Shown: positions 47,272 to 57,313 of the stretch, in pieces
How the letters are laid out: every line of letters begins with the position of its first letter
Position numbering within the stretch: position 1 is the stretch's first letter
NCBI RefSeq assembly: GCF_018860755.1
Contig: NZ_JAHKPW010000028.1
Span: 11,867-75,866, forward strand
DNA: 64,000 nt
Direction: 5' to 3'
Source of the DNA: Colwellia sp. D2M02
Lineage (GTDB): Bacteria > Pseudomonadota > Gammaproteobacteria > Enterobacterales > Alteromonadaceae
The notes under the pieces: generated by a model
The model's database searches: none
The model's input: only the letters and a program-made list of their open reading frames with translations
Told to the model about the DNA's origin: nothing
Made by a program: the position numbers and the translations under genes

Positions 47272-48849
47272 ATGGCCAAACAAAAAGCGGTGTTTTTCTG
47301 TCTAATAACAATGAGCTTGATGATGTTAATATCATCAAGCTCATTTTTTTTATCGCCTTATTTAACAAAAAAAATCATGCAAGGGGAGGCCAATCATAAG
47401 CAGTTTAATTTTGCTCTACAACGAAACAATACTGCGGCCTTAGCGCTTGAAATTAACAAGCATAGAGAAGGCAGCTCCCAATGGCTATTTTTTAAAATGG
47501 CACTGGCACACCAACAAGCTCAAACAGCTTATGAACTTGCTACTTGGTATGATAATCAATATTTAAATGTGATCGCTGAACAGCGTTTATCTTCTAAATA
47601 CTTACAAGAAGCAAAAAAGTGGTACCAACAAGCTATAAGGCTGGGATCTGAAATTGCCAAAGTCTCATTTGCGCGTTTATATCAACAGCAAGGGCGTTTA
47701 AATTTAGCACGTTCGCAATTATCCCAAGTAAACTCAAGTGCAGGACTTGATATTGAGTTAGGCTCGCTTTTAGTTTCCATCGATTTAGCACTTGAAACGG
47801 GTAATATTAAGCTTGTTGAATCGCTTATCGTACAAAAAATTCCATTATTGTTACTAACGCCAGAGGGGCGTAAACTCCTTGCCGACATACAGCGATATAA
47901 GACTTTAAATGTTGGCTCACATGTTAGTGAAAAGGTTGCTAACTTGTTTACTTCTGTTGCTACTCCTACTATGGCACGCAGTTTGTTGCAGCCACCAAAT
48001 ACCTCATGTACAACTAGCCTACAGCTATTTGCTAGTAGTTTAGCAAACCTTAAACATCTTGATGCATTAATAGAACAATTTATATCAACACCTTTAGCAA
48101 GCTTTGTATGTTTACCACCACCACGATATGTAGCTCGCCAAAGCCTTTCATGCCACAATAATAAAAAATCTGCACTTTTGTGTGATGAAAGCACTTGGCG
48201 AGAACTTGCGGCGACAATTACTACCCGACATATTGGCTATATGAGTAATGAAGGTGGGGCAAATGTGCATTTTGGAATCTTATATTTTGATCGCCATGAT
48301 AGTGTTGACGTTTTTACTCATGAGCTAAGTCATTTGCTTGGCTTTATTGACGAGTACCCGTTGTCTACAAATCATTCAACTTGCCAACAAACGCAAGCAT
48401 CAAAATTTTCACATAACTTAAGCGTATTAGCGCGTAACTACCAAGGCAGGCAAGCGGATATTCGTCGTCAAATATTGCAGGAACTACCGTGGTCAAATGC
48501 GATCAAACCGTCGACACCTATCTTGCATCAACGTGATCATAATAGTGATAACTGGCTTTTAGGAACGCCCAAATCTCATCGACACGAGGTTGGAGTTTTT
48601 GCGGCACAAAGTTGTAAAAAATCCAAATTAGCTAAAGCTAATAATTTTTCTGCCTTTAAAGCAACAGCTCAAAGTACTCATTTAGAATACTCTGTCGAAC
48701 AACTATCACTTTTATATTTACAGCAACTAAACTTAGCACCAGAAAAATTTTTAATGCCTAGCTTTCATTACAATATCGCCTTAGCCTTATATCAGCAAGG
48801 AGAAGAAGAACAAGCACTATATTGGTTAGAACAAGCGAAATTATGGTAA
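47272..48849 (+). CDS. TPR/Sel1-type protein with an HExxH metallopeptidase-like domain
   Basis: This 525-residue protein has an N-terminal membrane span or signal anchor (about 7-30), so most of it should lie in the periplasm. Residues about 45-215 are helical Sel1/TPR-like repeats. The middle holds HELSHLLGFIDEY at 350-362, which fits a zinc site HExxH followed by Asp-Glu-Tyr as in M64-type peptidases. Six or more cysteines (C246, C280, C294, C304, C371, C448) suggest disulfides. The final 30 residues look like another TPR helix pair. It starts 3 bases after nlpI, so coexpression is likely. Activity and substrate are unknown. Confidence 0.75.
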   Translation: MAKQKAVFFCLITMSLMMLISSSSFFLSPYLTKKIMQGEANHKQFNFALQRNNTAALALEINKHREGSSQWLFFKMALAHQQAQTAYELATWYDNQYLNVIAEQRLSSKYLQEAKKWYQQAIRLGSEIAKVSFARLYQQQGRLNLARSQLSQVNSSAGLDIELGSLLVSIDLALETGNIKLVESLIVQKIPLLLLTPEGRKLLADIQRYKTLNVGSHVSEKVANLFTSVATPTMARSLLQPPNTSCTTSLQLFASSLANLKHLDALIEQFISTPLASFVCLPPPRYVARQSLSCHNNKKSALLCDESTWRELAATITTRHIGYMSNEGGANVHFGILYFDRHDSVDVFTHELSHLLGFIDEYPLSTNHSTCQQTQASKFSHNLSVLARNYQGRQADIRRQILQELPWSNAIKPSTPILHQRDHNSDNWLLGTPKSHRHEVGVFAAQSCKKSKLAKANNFSAFKATAQSTHLEYSVEQLSLLYLQQLNLAPEKFLMPSFHYNIALALYQQGEEEQALYWLEQAKLW

Positions 48850-48875
48850 TAACTCATTAGGCTGAGTGTTGCCGA

Positions 48876-49169
48876 TCATAGCCTAAGTTTGCTTGGCTCT
48901 GTTTCTCTACTTGCATGATAACGTAAAGTGACTGGCCTGGGTGGCATTGCAATTTTATTCATACGCTTTCTGTCTAGCAAATTAGTCACCGGTGCTTTTG
49001 TTGTTATCTTGGCCGTTGGCCAGTAACTAAAGCGCCCTATATACTGTATTTCTTCAAGTGCTTTTTTACGCTGTTTGATTAATAATTTTTTTCTTTGTGT
49101 GAGCTTTCTATCTAAGAGTCTATTAACGGTGCTAGTGTGAATTTTACGATACCAAGAGAGTATAAACAT
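48876..49169 (-). CDS. Small basic protein of unknown function
   Basis: This 97-residue ORF is rich in Arg and Lys (LTQRKKLLIKQRKKALEE), with a C-terminal half of RPVTLRYHASRETEPSKLRL type. No family is recognised. It occupies otherwise empty DNA between the metallopeptidase gene (convergent) and csdA (divergent), and no competing frame covers it. Its 5' side carries no strong ribosome binding site. A real gene is somewhat more likely than not. Confidence 0.45.
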   Translation of the reverse strand: MFILSWYRKIHTSTVNRLLDRKLTQRKKLLIKQRKKALEEIQYIGRFSYWPTAKITTKAPVTNLLDRKRMNKIAMPPRPVTLRYHASRETEPSKLRL

Positions 49170-49362
49170 AAAAACTGCCTTATAAAAACACTGTACTAGT
49201 TATAGCGCAATTTATGTGTAATTGCGCTAATTAGTTACAGTGATTGTGGTTATTTTATTGGCTCAAAGTAACTTTAAGAATAAAAACAAAGACAAGCATC
49301 AATAATAAATTACGTTATAATAGCGCTCTATTTATTGTAATGTTATATGAGTTATCAGAGTT

Positions 49363-51057
49363 ATGTCGCCGTTTTTTCCGTTACGTTTTCGTCAACAATT
49401 TCCTCTATTGAACCAGCGTGAACATACTACTAGCGCAAGCGACATTATTTATTTCGATAATGCAGCAACTACACAAAAATCGCAGCAAGTGATTACTGCT
49501 CAACAGCACTATTACCTCAATAATAATGCTAACGTACATAGGGCGTCTCACCAGTTGAGCGCTAAAGCAACCTTTGATTTTGAGCAAACGAGACTGGCTG
49601 TGCAGCAATTTATCAAAGCTAAGTACCTTGAAGAAATTATTTGGACGAAAGGTGCTAGTGAAAGTATTAATTTAGTTGCACAAAGCTTAGGGCGTAATTT
49701 ACTTAAACCAGGTGATGAAATAGTGCTATCGGCAAGTGAGCACCATGCCAATATTGTGCCTTGGCAAATACTTGCAGAGCAAACGGGTGCTGTCATTAAA
49801 GTTCTGCCGATTAACGAGCAAGGTATTATTAACATTACCAACCTTGAGAGTATTATTACCACGAAAACTAAAATAGTTGCATGCGCACATATCTCTAATG
49901 TTTTAGGGCGGATAAATCCAATAGAGAAAATTATTGCTAGAGCTCGAGCAGTTAATGCCATTAGCTTAATTGACGGGGCGCAAGCAATTGCACATTTGCC
50001 GGTTAATGTTCAAGCACTTGGTTGTGATTTCTATGTTTTTTCAGCACATAAAATGTACGGACCAACAGGGGTTGGCGTACTCTATGGCCGTAAGGCACTA
50101 CTTGAAAGTATGTCGCCTTACCAAGGTGGCGGGGAAATGATCAAATCGGTGAGCTTTAATAAACCAACCATTTTTAATGATTTACCGTTCAAGTTTGAAG
50201 CCGGCACACCTAATATTTCAGGCATTATTGCTTTTAAAGCTGCGATTACTCTCATGCAAACAGCGTTTACTAACGATATTCATAGTTATGAGCAGCAATT
50301 AGCAAGCTATTGTTATCAAGCGCTTGCTCAAATATCGCAAGTTGAGTTTATCGTACAAGGTCAGCCTGATATTGCGCTAATTGCATTTTCAATTAAAGAT
50401 CATCATAACCATGATATTGCCAGTGCGCTTGACAGTTATAATATAGCGCTGCGCTCTGGTCATCATTGTGCAATGCCATTAATGGAGCTGTTAGCGATTA
50501 ATGGCTGTTTGCGCGTATCATTAGCACCATACAATACCTTAGCAGAAATAGACTATTTTATTCGTTGTTTAAAGGAGATTGTGACTACACAAACTGATGC
50601 GCATATTGAAATCAATACAGAGATAAAAACTAAAGAAACAGAGCTTAAGGAAAATGGTCTTGAAAGTATTGATAATATCCTAAAAAAATTCTCAAAGTCG
50701 AAAGGTTGGGATAGTTTGCATCGTGAAATTATGTTGTTGGGCAAAAAATTACCGCGCTTACCAAGCTCGCAACGTAATGAGCAAAGTCTAATTGCTGGTT
50801 GTGAAAGTTTAGCTTGGTTAACGGTAGAGCAAGATAGGCAAGGGCATTTTCATTTTTTTGCGGATAGTGACGCAAAAGTTATTCGTGGCTTATTAATGAT
50901 AGTATTAGCAATATTTAATAATAAAACAACGGCAGAAATACAACAGGTAAATATTAATAATATATTCGATGAACTTGGTTTACTACATCACCTAAGTCCT
51001 TCTCGAGGTAATGGCTTATTAGCGATTGTAGCTAAAATTAAACAATTAACAGAATAA
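49363..51057 (+). CDS. Fused cysteine desulfurase and sulfur acceptor (CsdA-CsdE)
   Basis: This 564-residue protein joins two enzymes that are separate in E. coli. Residues 1-405 are a class V PLP cysteine desulfurase: Schiff-base lysine K230 in FSAHKMYG, substrate Arg in ALRSGHHCA, and persulfide Cys C369. A polar linker (about 407-435) follows. Residues 438-564 are a SufE/CsdE domain with the acceptor cysteine C480 in IAGCESLAWL and DSDAKVIRGLL. Sulfur would pass from C369 to C480 within one chain. The partner TcdA/CsdL lies next to it, convergent. Confidence 0.92.
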   Translation: MSPFFPLRFRQQFPLLNQREHTTSASDIIYFDNAATTQKSQQVITAQQHYYLNNNANVHRASHQLSAKATFDFEQTRLAVQQFIKAKYLEEIIWTKGASESINLVAQSLGRNLLKPGDEIVLSASEHHANIVPWQILAEQTGAVIKVLPINEQGIINITNLESIITTKTKIVACAHISNVLGRINPIEKIIARARAVNAISLIDGAQAIAHLPVNVQALGCDFYVFSAHKMYGPTGVGVLYGRKALLESMSPYQGGGEMIKSVSFNKPTIFNDLPFKFEAGTPNISGIIAFKAAITLMQTAFTNDIHSYEQQLASYCYQALAQISQVEFIVQGQPDIALIAFSIKDHHNHDIASALDSYNIALRSGHHCAMPLMELLAINGCLRVSLAPYNTLAEIDYFIRCLKEIVTTQTDAHIEINTEIKTKETELKENGLESIDNILKKFSKSKGWDSLHREIMLLGKKLPRLPSSQRNEQSLIAGCESLAWLTVEQDRQGHFHFFADSDAKVIRGLLMIVLAIFNNKTTAEIQQVNINNIFDELGLLHHLSPSRGNGLLAIVAKIKQLTE

Positions 51058-51104
51058 CGTAATAGAGCATTAGCGCTTTTGATAAAGCGATAACGCCTTT
51101 AACG

Positions 51105-51914
51105 TTAACCTTTCTTAATCAATAATTTATCAATAACACGTGCAACCGCAAAAAATGCAAAAGTGGCGGTAACATGACTGGTTGCCCCAAAGCCAGTGCG
51201 ACAATCTAATCGCATTGAGCTAGCTTCAGCGTTTTTATCGGGTTTTGTCAAACAAACTTCACCATTACTTTCAGGAGCCGAGCTTGGATAACGAAGCTGC
51301 TCTGTTGAAAATACCGCATCAATGGCAAACTTTGTTCGTTTAGCATCACTTCGGGGAAAGTTAAACTCACGGCGTAATTGATTTTTAACTTTAGCGAGTA
51401 ATGGGTCTTGATAAGTTTTACTTAAATCGGTTACTGAAATTTTACTTGGGTCTATCTGGCCGCCAGCGCCACCAATGGTAATAATAGGCTTTTTATAGCG
51501 CTTACAATAAGCAATTAAACGAGTTTTAATATTAACGGAGTCAATAGCATCGATGACATAGTCAAAGGCGTTAGACATTAATTCACTTAAATTATCTTCA
51601 GTGACAAAATCTTCAATAATATTCACCTGACAATCTGGATTAATTTGTCGAATACGCTCAGCCATTACTTCAACTTTACTGTGCCCAATGGTGTTGTTTA
51701 ATGCATGCAGTTGCCGATTAATATTTGAAATACACACATCATCAAGATCGATAAGGGTGATTTGACCAATACCATTACGCGCTAATGATTCAGCAACCCA
51801 TGAGCCTACACCACCAATACCAATAACGCAGCAGTGAGCTTGCTCGATAATACGGGCACCTTGTTCACCATAAAGGCGGGCAATGCCACCAAATCTTAAA
51901 GAGTAATCAGACAT
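51105..51914 (-). CDS. tcdA: tRNA threonylcarbamoyladenosine dehydratase
   Basis: TcdA (CsdL) cyclises t6A to ct6A in tRNA and works with the CsdA-CsdE sulfur relay. I chose the ATG at 51914 (269 residues) because the product then begins just before RFGGIARLYGEQG as in E. coli; an in-frame ATG at 51962 would add 16 residues. The ATP-binding GIGGVGSWVAESLARNGIG motif and DLDDV lie near the N-terminus, and GFGATSHVTATFAFFAV lies near the end. No Shine-Dalgarno sequence is obvious. Confidence 0.94.
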   Translation of the reverse strand: MSDYSLRFGGIARLYGEQGARIIEQAHCCVIGIGGVGSWVAESLARNGIGQITLIDLDDVCISNINRQLHALNNTIGHSKVEVMAERIRQINPDCQVNIIEDFVTEDNLSELMSNAFDYVIDAIDSVNIKTRLIAYCKRYKKPIITIGGAGGQIDPSKISVTDLSKTYQDPLLAKVKNQLRREFNFPRSDAKRTKFAIDAVFSTEQLRYPSSAPESNGEVCLTKPDKNAEASSMRLDCRTGFGATSHVTATFAFFAVARVIDKLLIKKG

Positions 51915-52170
51915 ATTTTTGAATAACTTGAGTTGATAATAATGAATAACACGGTATTGCACCGTAAATTTTCGCCATTATAACGATTAACAACAGAGAT
52001 ATAAATTAAATTTAAGAGCCATTGTTTATGTGAAAAAAGTAACAAATATTATTTTAGGGATTATTTTATGAATGAATGTGACAGTTAATATTTTATTGTT
52101 GAATAATGGCTATCTATGTTGGTTATGCAAACTCGCGATTATTGCTTATATTTATTAAATAACAACCATA

Positions 52171-52196
52171 AAAAAAGCAGCTTACGCTGCTTTTTC
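52171..52196 (-). terminator. gltA terminator
   Basis: AAAAAGCAGC pairs with GCTGCTTTTT over a 4-base loop, with the T-run on the minus strand. Confidence 0.88.
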
Positions 52197-52212
52197 AAAG
52201 ACTAATTCGCTA

Positions 52213-53499
52213 TTATCTTTCGCTAATAGGAACAAATTCACGATTAATGTCGCCAGTATATTTTTGACGAGGACGACCAATTTTTTGACCAGGCTGAGAT
52301 AACATTTCATCCCAGTGAGCAATCCAACCAACGGTACGAGACATAGCAAAAATTACAGTGAACATGCTTGTTGGGATGCCAATAGCTTTTAAGATAATAC
52401 CTGAGTAGAAATCTACATTAGGGTAAAGTTTTTTCTCAATGAAGTATGGGTCTTCAAGCGCTACTTTCTCTAATGCCATAGCAACATCAAGTAGTGGATC
52501 TTTAATACCCAACTCTTTTAGTACTTCATGACACGTTTCACGCATAACCGTTGCGCGAGGATCAAAGTTTTTATAAACACGATGACCAAAGCCCATTAAA
52601 CGGAACGGGTCGTTCTTATCTTTTGCTTTGGCAACAAATTCATCAACACGGTCTAAGCTACCGATCTTTTCAAGCATGGTTAAACAAGCTTCGTTAGCAC
52701 CACCGTGTGCTGGACCCCATAATGAGGCAACACCGGCTGCAATACATGCATAAGGGTTAGCACCTGAAGAGCCAGCTAAACGTACTGTTGACGTTGAAGC
52801 ATTTTGTTCATGATCAGCATGTAATGTAAATATTCTATCCATTGCATTGGCAATAGTAGGGCTTACTACATACTCTTCTGCTGGTACAGAGAACATCATG
52901 TGTAAAAAGTTTTCTGCATAACTTAAGTCATTACGCGGATAAACGAAAGGTTGACCAACACTATATTTATAAGCCATCGCTGAAATAGTTGGCATTTTAG
53001 CAATTAAACGATGTGCACTACGTTTGCGTTGTGCAGGGTCGGTAATATCTAAGTCACTGTGATAAAAAGATGACATAGCACCAACAACACCACAAACCAT
53101 CGCCATTGGATGCGCATCTGGTAAGAAGCCATGGAAGAAATGCACAAGCTTTTCATGAACCATAGTATGTGTAGTGATTGTGGTTTTAAATTCGTCGTAT
53201 TCAGCTTGAGTTGGTGCTTGACCGTTTAATAAGATGTAACAAACTTCAAGGTAGTCAGCTTGTTTAGCAAGGGTATCAATTGGATAACCGCGATGCTGAA
53301 GAATACCTTTGCCGCCATCAATAAAGGTGATTGCTGATTCACAAGATGCCGTAGCTAAAAAGCCCGGATCATAGGTGAAATAGCCATTACTACCTAAAGT
53401 TCTAATATCAATTACGTCAGTACCAGCAGTACCTTTTAAAATTGGAAATTCTCCAATTTCTTTGCCATCAATACTCAGAGAGGCTTTTGAGTCAGCCAT
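52213..53499 (-). CDS. gltA: Citrate synthase
   Basis: It condenses acetyl-CoA and oxaloacetate. The protein has 428 residues, matching the hexameric NADH-sensitive type II enzyme. The active-site histidines fall in [11 protein letters not shown] and [16 protein letters not shown], and the Asp in the later DVAMALE-containing region. The N-terminus ([18 protein letters not shown]) is typical of proteobacterial GltA. The gene is transcribed away from the sdh-suc cluster across a 547-base shared regulatory region. Confidence 0.99.
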   Translation of the reverse strand: MADSKASLSIDGKEIGEFPILKGTAGTDVIDIRTLGSNGYFTYDPGFLATASCESAITFIDGGKGILQHRGYPIDTLAKQADYLEVCYILLNGQAPTQAEYDEFKTTITTHTMVHEKLVHFFHGFLPDAHPMAMVCGVVGAMSSFYHSDLDITDPAQRKRSAHRLIAKMPTISAMAYKYSVGQPFVYPRNDLSYAENFLHMMFSVPAEEYVVSPTIANAMDRIFTLHADHEQNASTSTVRLAGSSGANPYACIAAGVASLWGPAHGGANEACLTMLEKIGSLDRVDEFVAKAKDKNDPFRLMGFGHRVYKNFDPRATVMRETCHEVLKELGIKDPLLDVAMALEKVALEDPYFIEKKLYPNVDFYSGIILKAIGIPTSMFTVIFAMSRTVGWIAHWDEMLSQPGQKIGRPRQKYTGDINREFVPISER

Positions 53500-53843
53500 A
53501 ATGTTCTTCCCCTATTAATTATAATTTGTAATTCATTTACTAGCTATAAGTCAGATATTCCTACACTCCCAAGTATAGGATAGAGAATAGTATAGCTAGC
53601 TTTGGATGTTTCTTGGGTTTTTAAACTGCCGACATTCTACCCTGAAATGTATTTGGAATGTAAGAGTAATTATACTAAAGTTTAACACAGTTCGATCTTT
53701 AGGTTAAAAAAACAGCATTTAATTTTAGTCATAAGGAAAATTGTAATTAACCGTTATCGACTATATAATCTCTACGTTCTGTAGCTATTTCAAAAATAGA
53801 TAAGCGATTGTATTTTCTTTGTCTATATTTAAAACTTAATACA

Positions 53844-53882
53844 AAGTCTAACTAGAATAGAACTATAAAGTTGGTTAGACTT
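53844..53882. promoter_or_regulatory. Inverted repeat abutting the sdh promoter
   Basis: AAGTCTAAC (53844-53852) and GTTAGACTT (53874-53882) are exact inverted repeats with a 21-base spacer, so the half-sites are separated by about three helical turns. The right arm overlaps the first bases of the predicted -35 (53881-53886). Confidence 0.4.
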
Positions 53883-53910
53883 GTGTGCGAATTGGTGCAC
53901 TGCGTATAAA
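53881..53910 (+). promoter_or_regulatory. Candidate sdhCDAB promoter
   Basis: TTGTGT and TATAAA are separated by 18 bases. The predicted start is near 53917, about 130 bases before the sdhC start codon. Confidence 0.45.
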
Positions 53911-54046
53911 GTCAATAATGGGTAGTTACCGTTCACTTCGGGAATTATTTTTGTTTGTTTTGATTGTTATTAGCCTAATTAACAAAGATAATTCATGAGT
54001 AACAATAATAAAAGTTGAAGGCTTTCGGGCTCTTTAGGCAATAATT

Positions 54047-54421
54047 GTGAAAAAACAACGTCCTGTAAACATAGATCTAACTACAATAAAGATGCACCCA
54101 GCGGCAAAGGCCTCTATTCTTCACCGTATTTCCGGTATGATAATGGTGTTTGCTATCGGTATCCTATTGTGGACCTTATCAATCTCTCTTTCCTCTGCTG
54201 AAGGATTTGCACAAATTCAAGGTTACCTTGATGGCATCTTCTTTAAGTTTATTATTTTTGGCTGTCTTTCTGCTTTAACTTACCACTTATTAGCGGGTGT
54301 TCGTCACTTGTTTATGGATTTAGGTAAATTTGAAGAGTTAAGTTCTGGCAATGCTACCGCGAAGTTAGTGATCTTTCTTTGGTTAGTAGTATCAGCAGTA
54401 ATAGGAGTTTGGTTATGGTAA
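54047..54421 (+). CDS. sdhC: Succinate dehydrogenase cytochrome b556 subunit SdhC
   Basis: This membrane anchor of complex II binds haem b and quinone. It has 124 residues and starts at GTG, giving MKKQRPVNIDL, which aligns with the E. coli protein from its VKKQRPVNLDL segment. Three membrane spans are visible. Haem/quinone motifs are ASILHRISGM near 28 and YHLLAGVRHLFMD near 84-97. A stop codon lies just upstream in frame, so no longer product is possible. Its end overlaps sdhD by 7 bases. Confidence 0.95.
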   Translation: MKKQRPVNIDLTTIKMHPAAKASILHRISGMIMVFAIGILLWTLSISLSSAEGFAQIQGYLDGIFFKFIIFGCLSALTYHLLAGVRHLFMDLGKFEELSSGNATAKLVIFLWLVVSAVIGVWLW

Positions 54422-54762
54422 ACGTCGTCGCATCTGTAGGCCGAAACGGCGTACATGATTTTATTCTGCTAAGAGCTAGTGCCATCATTCTTGCACTATA
54501 TACCTTATTATTAGCTGGATTTTTTGTTGTAACACCGAGTGTTACTTTTGATGTATGGCAGAGCTTTTTTGCTTGTACCATTGTAAAAGTAGCAACAATT
54601 TTTGCGTTATTAGCACTACTTACGCACGCCCGCATTGGGGTATGGCAAGTGTTATCTGATTACGTGAAATCTGCATTTTTACGTGCAGCATTACAATTTG
54701 TATTTTCAGCGACTTTATTAGCCTACTTAGTATTTGGCTTATTAATTGTGTGGGGTGTATAA
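54415..54762 (+). CDS. sdhD: Succinate dehydrogenase membrane anchor SdhD
   Basis: This second anchor of complex II has 115 residues from the ATG at 54415. That ATG has AGGAG 9-13 bases upstream and gives the usual MVNVVASVGRNGVHDF start. The frame is open to 54379, but that part lies inside sdhC. Three spans are visible; the haem-ligand His/Asp region is LTHARIGVWQVLSDYVK near 64-80. The sdhA GTG follows directly after its stop. Confidence 0.95.
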   Translation: MVNVVASVGRNGVHDFILLRASAIILALYTLLLAGFFVVTPSVTFDVWQSFFACTIVKVATIFALLALLTHARIGVWQVLSDYVKSAFLRAALQFVFSATLLAYLVFGLLIVWGV

Positions 54763-56529
54763 GTGAGCGTTCCAATTAGAGAATTTGACGCCATTGTTAT
54801 TGGCGCAGGTGGCGCGGGTATGCGTGCTGCATTAGCAATTTCAGAATCAGGTAAATCGTGTGCCTTGATTTCTAAAGTATTTCCAACTCGTTCTCATACA
54901 GTATCTGCACAGGGTGGTATTACCGTTGCATTAGGTAATGCTCATGAAGATCATTGGGAACAACACATGTACGATACCGTTAAAGGCAGCGATTATATCG
55001 GTGATCAAGACGCTATTGAATATATGTGTAAGACGGGCCCTGAGTCTATTATTGAATTAGAGAAAATGGGTTTACCATTCTCTCGTACCGAAGAGGGCAA
55101 AATTTATCAACGTCCTTTCGGTGGACAATCTAAAAACTTTGGTGGTGAACAAGCCGCGCGTACTGCCGCTGCAGCCGACCGTACAGGTCACGCGTTACTC
55201 CATTGTTTATATCAACAAAACGTAAAAAACAAAACTAACGTATACAGCGAATGGTATGCTTTAGACCTAGTTAAAAATAGTGATGGTGCGGTTGTTGGTG
55301 CAACGGCTATTTGTATTGAAACAGGTGAAATTGTTTATTTTAAAGCGCGCGCAACGGTATTAGCTACTGGCGGTGCTGGTCGTATTTTCGCATCAACGAC
55401 TAATGCTCATATTAACACCGGTGACGGTGTTGGTATGTCACTACGTGCTGGCATTCAAATGCAAGACATGGAAATGTGGCAGTTCCACCCAACAGGTATT
55501 GCTGGTGCTGGTGTATTAGTTACCGAAGGTTGTCGTGGTGAAGGTGGTTACCTTCTGAATAAAGATGGTGAACGCTTCATGGAGCGTTATGCGCCAAATG
55601 CTAAAGATTTAGCGGGTCGTGATGTTGTTGCTCGTTCAATGATGACTGAAATTCGTGAAGGTCGCGGCTGTGACGGTCCTTGGGGTCCACATATCAAGCT
55701 TAAGTTAGATCACTTAGGTAAAGAAACCTTAGAAAAACGTTTACCAGGTGTTTGTGATTTATCAAGAACATTTGCTCACGTTGATCCAGTTCAAGAGCCA
55801 ATTCCTGTTATTCCAACCTGTCACTACCAAATGGGTGGTGTACCTTGTAATGTTAATGGTCAAGCAATTAATATTGCAGCAGACGGCACAGAAACTATTG
55901 TTGATGGCTTATTTGCTGTTGGTGAAATCGCTTGTGTATCAGTACATGGTGCTAACCGTTTAGGCGGTAACTCGTTACTTGATTTAGTGGTATTTGGTCG
56001 TGCAGCAGGTAATTTCTTAGGTCAATACCTTAATGAAACACAGTCAGGTGTTGATGCCTCAGAATCTGACTTAGAAGCTGCTTTAGCACGTACACAGCGT
56101 TGGGAATCTTCTACGTCAGGTGAAGACCCTGTTCAAATTCGTAAAGATTTACAACAATGTATGCAACTTAACTTCTCAGTATTCCGTGAAGGCGAAGCCA
56201 TGGCGCAAGGCATGAAAGAGCTAACGGAAATTCGTGAACGTTTACAAAATGCACGTTTAGACGATAAATCATCAGAGTTTAATACTCAACGCATTGAGTG
56301 TTTAGAACTAGACAACTTAATGGAAACTGCTTTTTGTTCAGCAAAAGCGGCAAACTTCCGTACAGAATCTCGAGGTGCACATGCACGTCAAGACTTTACT
56401 GAACGTGATGATGATAATTGGCTATGTCACTCAATCTACTCTCCTAATACAGAAGAGATGACAAAACGTGATGTTAATATGAAACCCATTCACCGTGAAG
56501 CTTTCCCACCGAAAGCCCGCGTATACTAA
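54763..56529 (+). CDS. sdhA: Succinate dehydrogenase flavoprotein subunit
   Basis: This is the catalytic FAD subunit of complex II. It has 588 residues and starts at GTG immediately after the sdhD stop. The FAD-binding [10 protein letters not shown] lies near 14-23, the covalent FAD His in [11 protein letters not shown] near 46, the substrate residues in FHPTGI, and the catalytic Arg in the GEGGYLLN-to-RDVVARS region. The C-terminus ends [10 protein letters not shown]-like ([11 protein letters not shown]), as in E. coli. Confidence 0.99.
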   Translation: MSVPIREFDAIVIGAGGAGMRAALAISESGKSCALISKVFPTRSHTVSAQGGITVALGNAHEDHWEQHMYDTVKGSDYIGDQDAIEYMCKTGPESIIELEKMGLPFSRTEEGKIYQRPFGGQSKNFGGEQAARTAAAADRTGHALLHCLYQQNVKNKTNVYSEWYALDLVKNSDGAVVGATAICIETGEIVYFKARATVLATGGAGRIFASTTNAHINTGDGVGMSLRAGIQMQDMEMWQFHPTGIAGAGVLVTEGCRGEGGYLLNKDGERFMERYAPNAKDLAGRDVVARSMMTEIREGRGCDGPWGPHIKLKLDHLGKETLEKRLPGVCDLSRTFAHVDPVQEPIPVIPTCHYQMGGVPCNVNGQAINIAADGTETIVDGLFAVGEIACVSVHGANRLGGNSLLDLVVFGRAAGNFLGQYLNETQSGVDASESDLEAALARTQRWESSTSGEDPVQIRKDLQQCMQLNFSVFREGEAMAQGMKELTEIRERLQNARLDDKSSEFNTQRIECLELDNLMETAFCSAKAANFRTESRGAHARQDFTERDDDNWLCHSIYSPNTEEMTKRDVNMKPIHREAFPPKARVY

Positions 56530-56540
56530 GGAGCATTGCA

Positions 56541-57248
56541 ATGAAACAGGTATTTTCAATTTACCGTTATAACCCAGACGTTGATAATGCGCCTTACATG
56601 AAAGACTACGAGTTAGAAGTGCCAGATGGCTCTGATCTTATGGTACTTGATGCGCTTATTCTTCTTAAAGAACAAGACTCTACGTTATCGTTCCGTCGTT
56701 CATGTCGTGAAGGTGTTTGTGGCTCAGACGGCTTAAATATGAATGGTAAAAATGGTTTAGCATGTATTACACCTTTATCAGAATTAAAGGCGAGTAAAAT
56801 TGTTTTACGTCCTTTACCTGGTTTACCGGTAGTACGTGACTTGATTATTGATATGACACAATTTTATCAACAATATGAAAAAATTAAGCCATACTTGATC
56901 AACGATGCTCAACCTGCAGCTCGTGAAAATATACAATCTATTGAAGATCGTGAAAAATTAGATGGTCTTTATGAGTGTATTTTATGTGCTTGTTGTTCAA
57001 CATCTTGTCCATCTTTTTGGTGGAATCCAGATAAGTTCATTGGCCCAGCTGGTTTATTACATGCGTATCGCTTCTTAATTGATAGTCGTGATACCGCAAC
57101 AGAAGAACGTTTAGATGGCTTACAAGATGCTTACAGCGTATTTCGCTGTCATGGCATTATGAACTGTGTTGATGTTTGTCCAAAAGGGCTAAACCCAACT
57201 AAAGCTATTGGTCATATTAAATCAATGTTACTAAATCGCGCTGTTTAG
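56541..57248 (+). CDS. sdhB: Succinate dehydrogenase iron-sulfur subunit
   Basis: This subunit carries three iron-sulfur clusters that move electrons from SdhA to quinone. It has 235 residues. The 2Fe-2S site is CREGVCGSDGLNMNG with a later Cys in GLAC, the 4Fe-4S site is CILCACCSTSC, and the 3Fe-4S site is CHGIMNCVDVCPKG. It starts 11 bases after sdhA with AAGGAG. Two hairpins follow before sucA. Confidence 0.99.
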   Translation: MKQVFSIYRYNPDVDNAPYMKDYELEVPDGSDLMVLDALILLKEQDSTLSFRRSCREGVCGSDGLNMNGKNGLACITPLSELKASKIVLRPLPGLPVVRDLIIDMTQFYQQYEKIKPYLINDAQPAARENIQSIEDREKLDGLYECILCACCSTSCPSFWWNPDKFIGPAGLLHAYRFLIDSRDTATEERLDGLQDAYSVFRCHGIMNCVDVCPKGLNPTKAIGHIKSMLLNRAV

Positions 57249-57256
57249 TAACAATT

Positions 57257-57286
57257 AACTAGACTAAATAGTGCTTTAGTCTAGTT
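57257..57286. terminator. Hairpin after sdhB
   Basis: AACTAGACTAAA (57257-57268) pairs with TTTAGTCTAGTT (57275-57286), a 12-bp perfect stem with a 6-base loop. No strong T-run follows, so it may protect the sdh mRNA 3' end rather than terminate. Confidence 0.5.
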
Positions 57287-57313
57287 TACTTGATTAAATT
57301 ATATGACAGAATA

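Larger units (their letters stand above)
53500..54046. other. Divergent regulatory region between gltA and sdhC
   Basis: For gltA a -10 TATAAT can be read on the minus strand at 53669-53674, with a poor -35. For sdh a TTGTGT-18-TATAAA promoter lies at 53881-53910, directly after a 9-bp inverted repeat (53844-53882). No gene is seen. Control by Arc, FNR or CRP homologues would be expected from other gammaproteobacteria, but I cannot point to a clear site. Confidence 0.5.
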
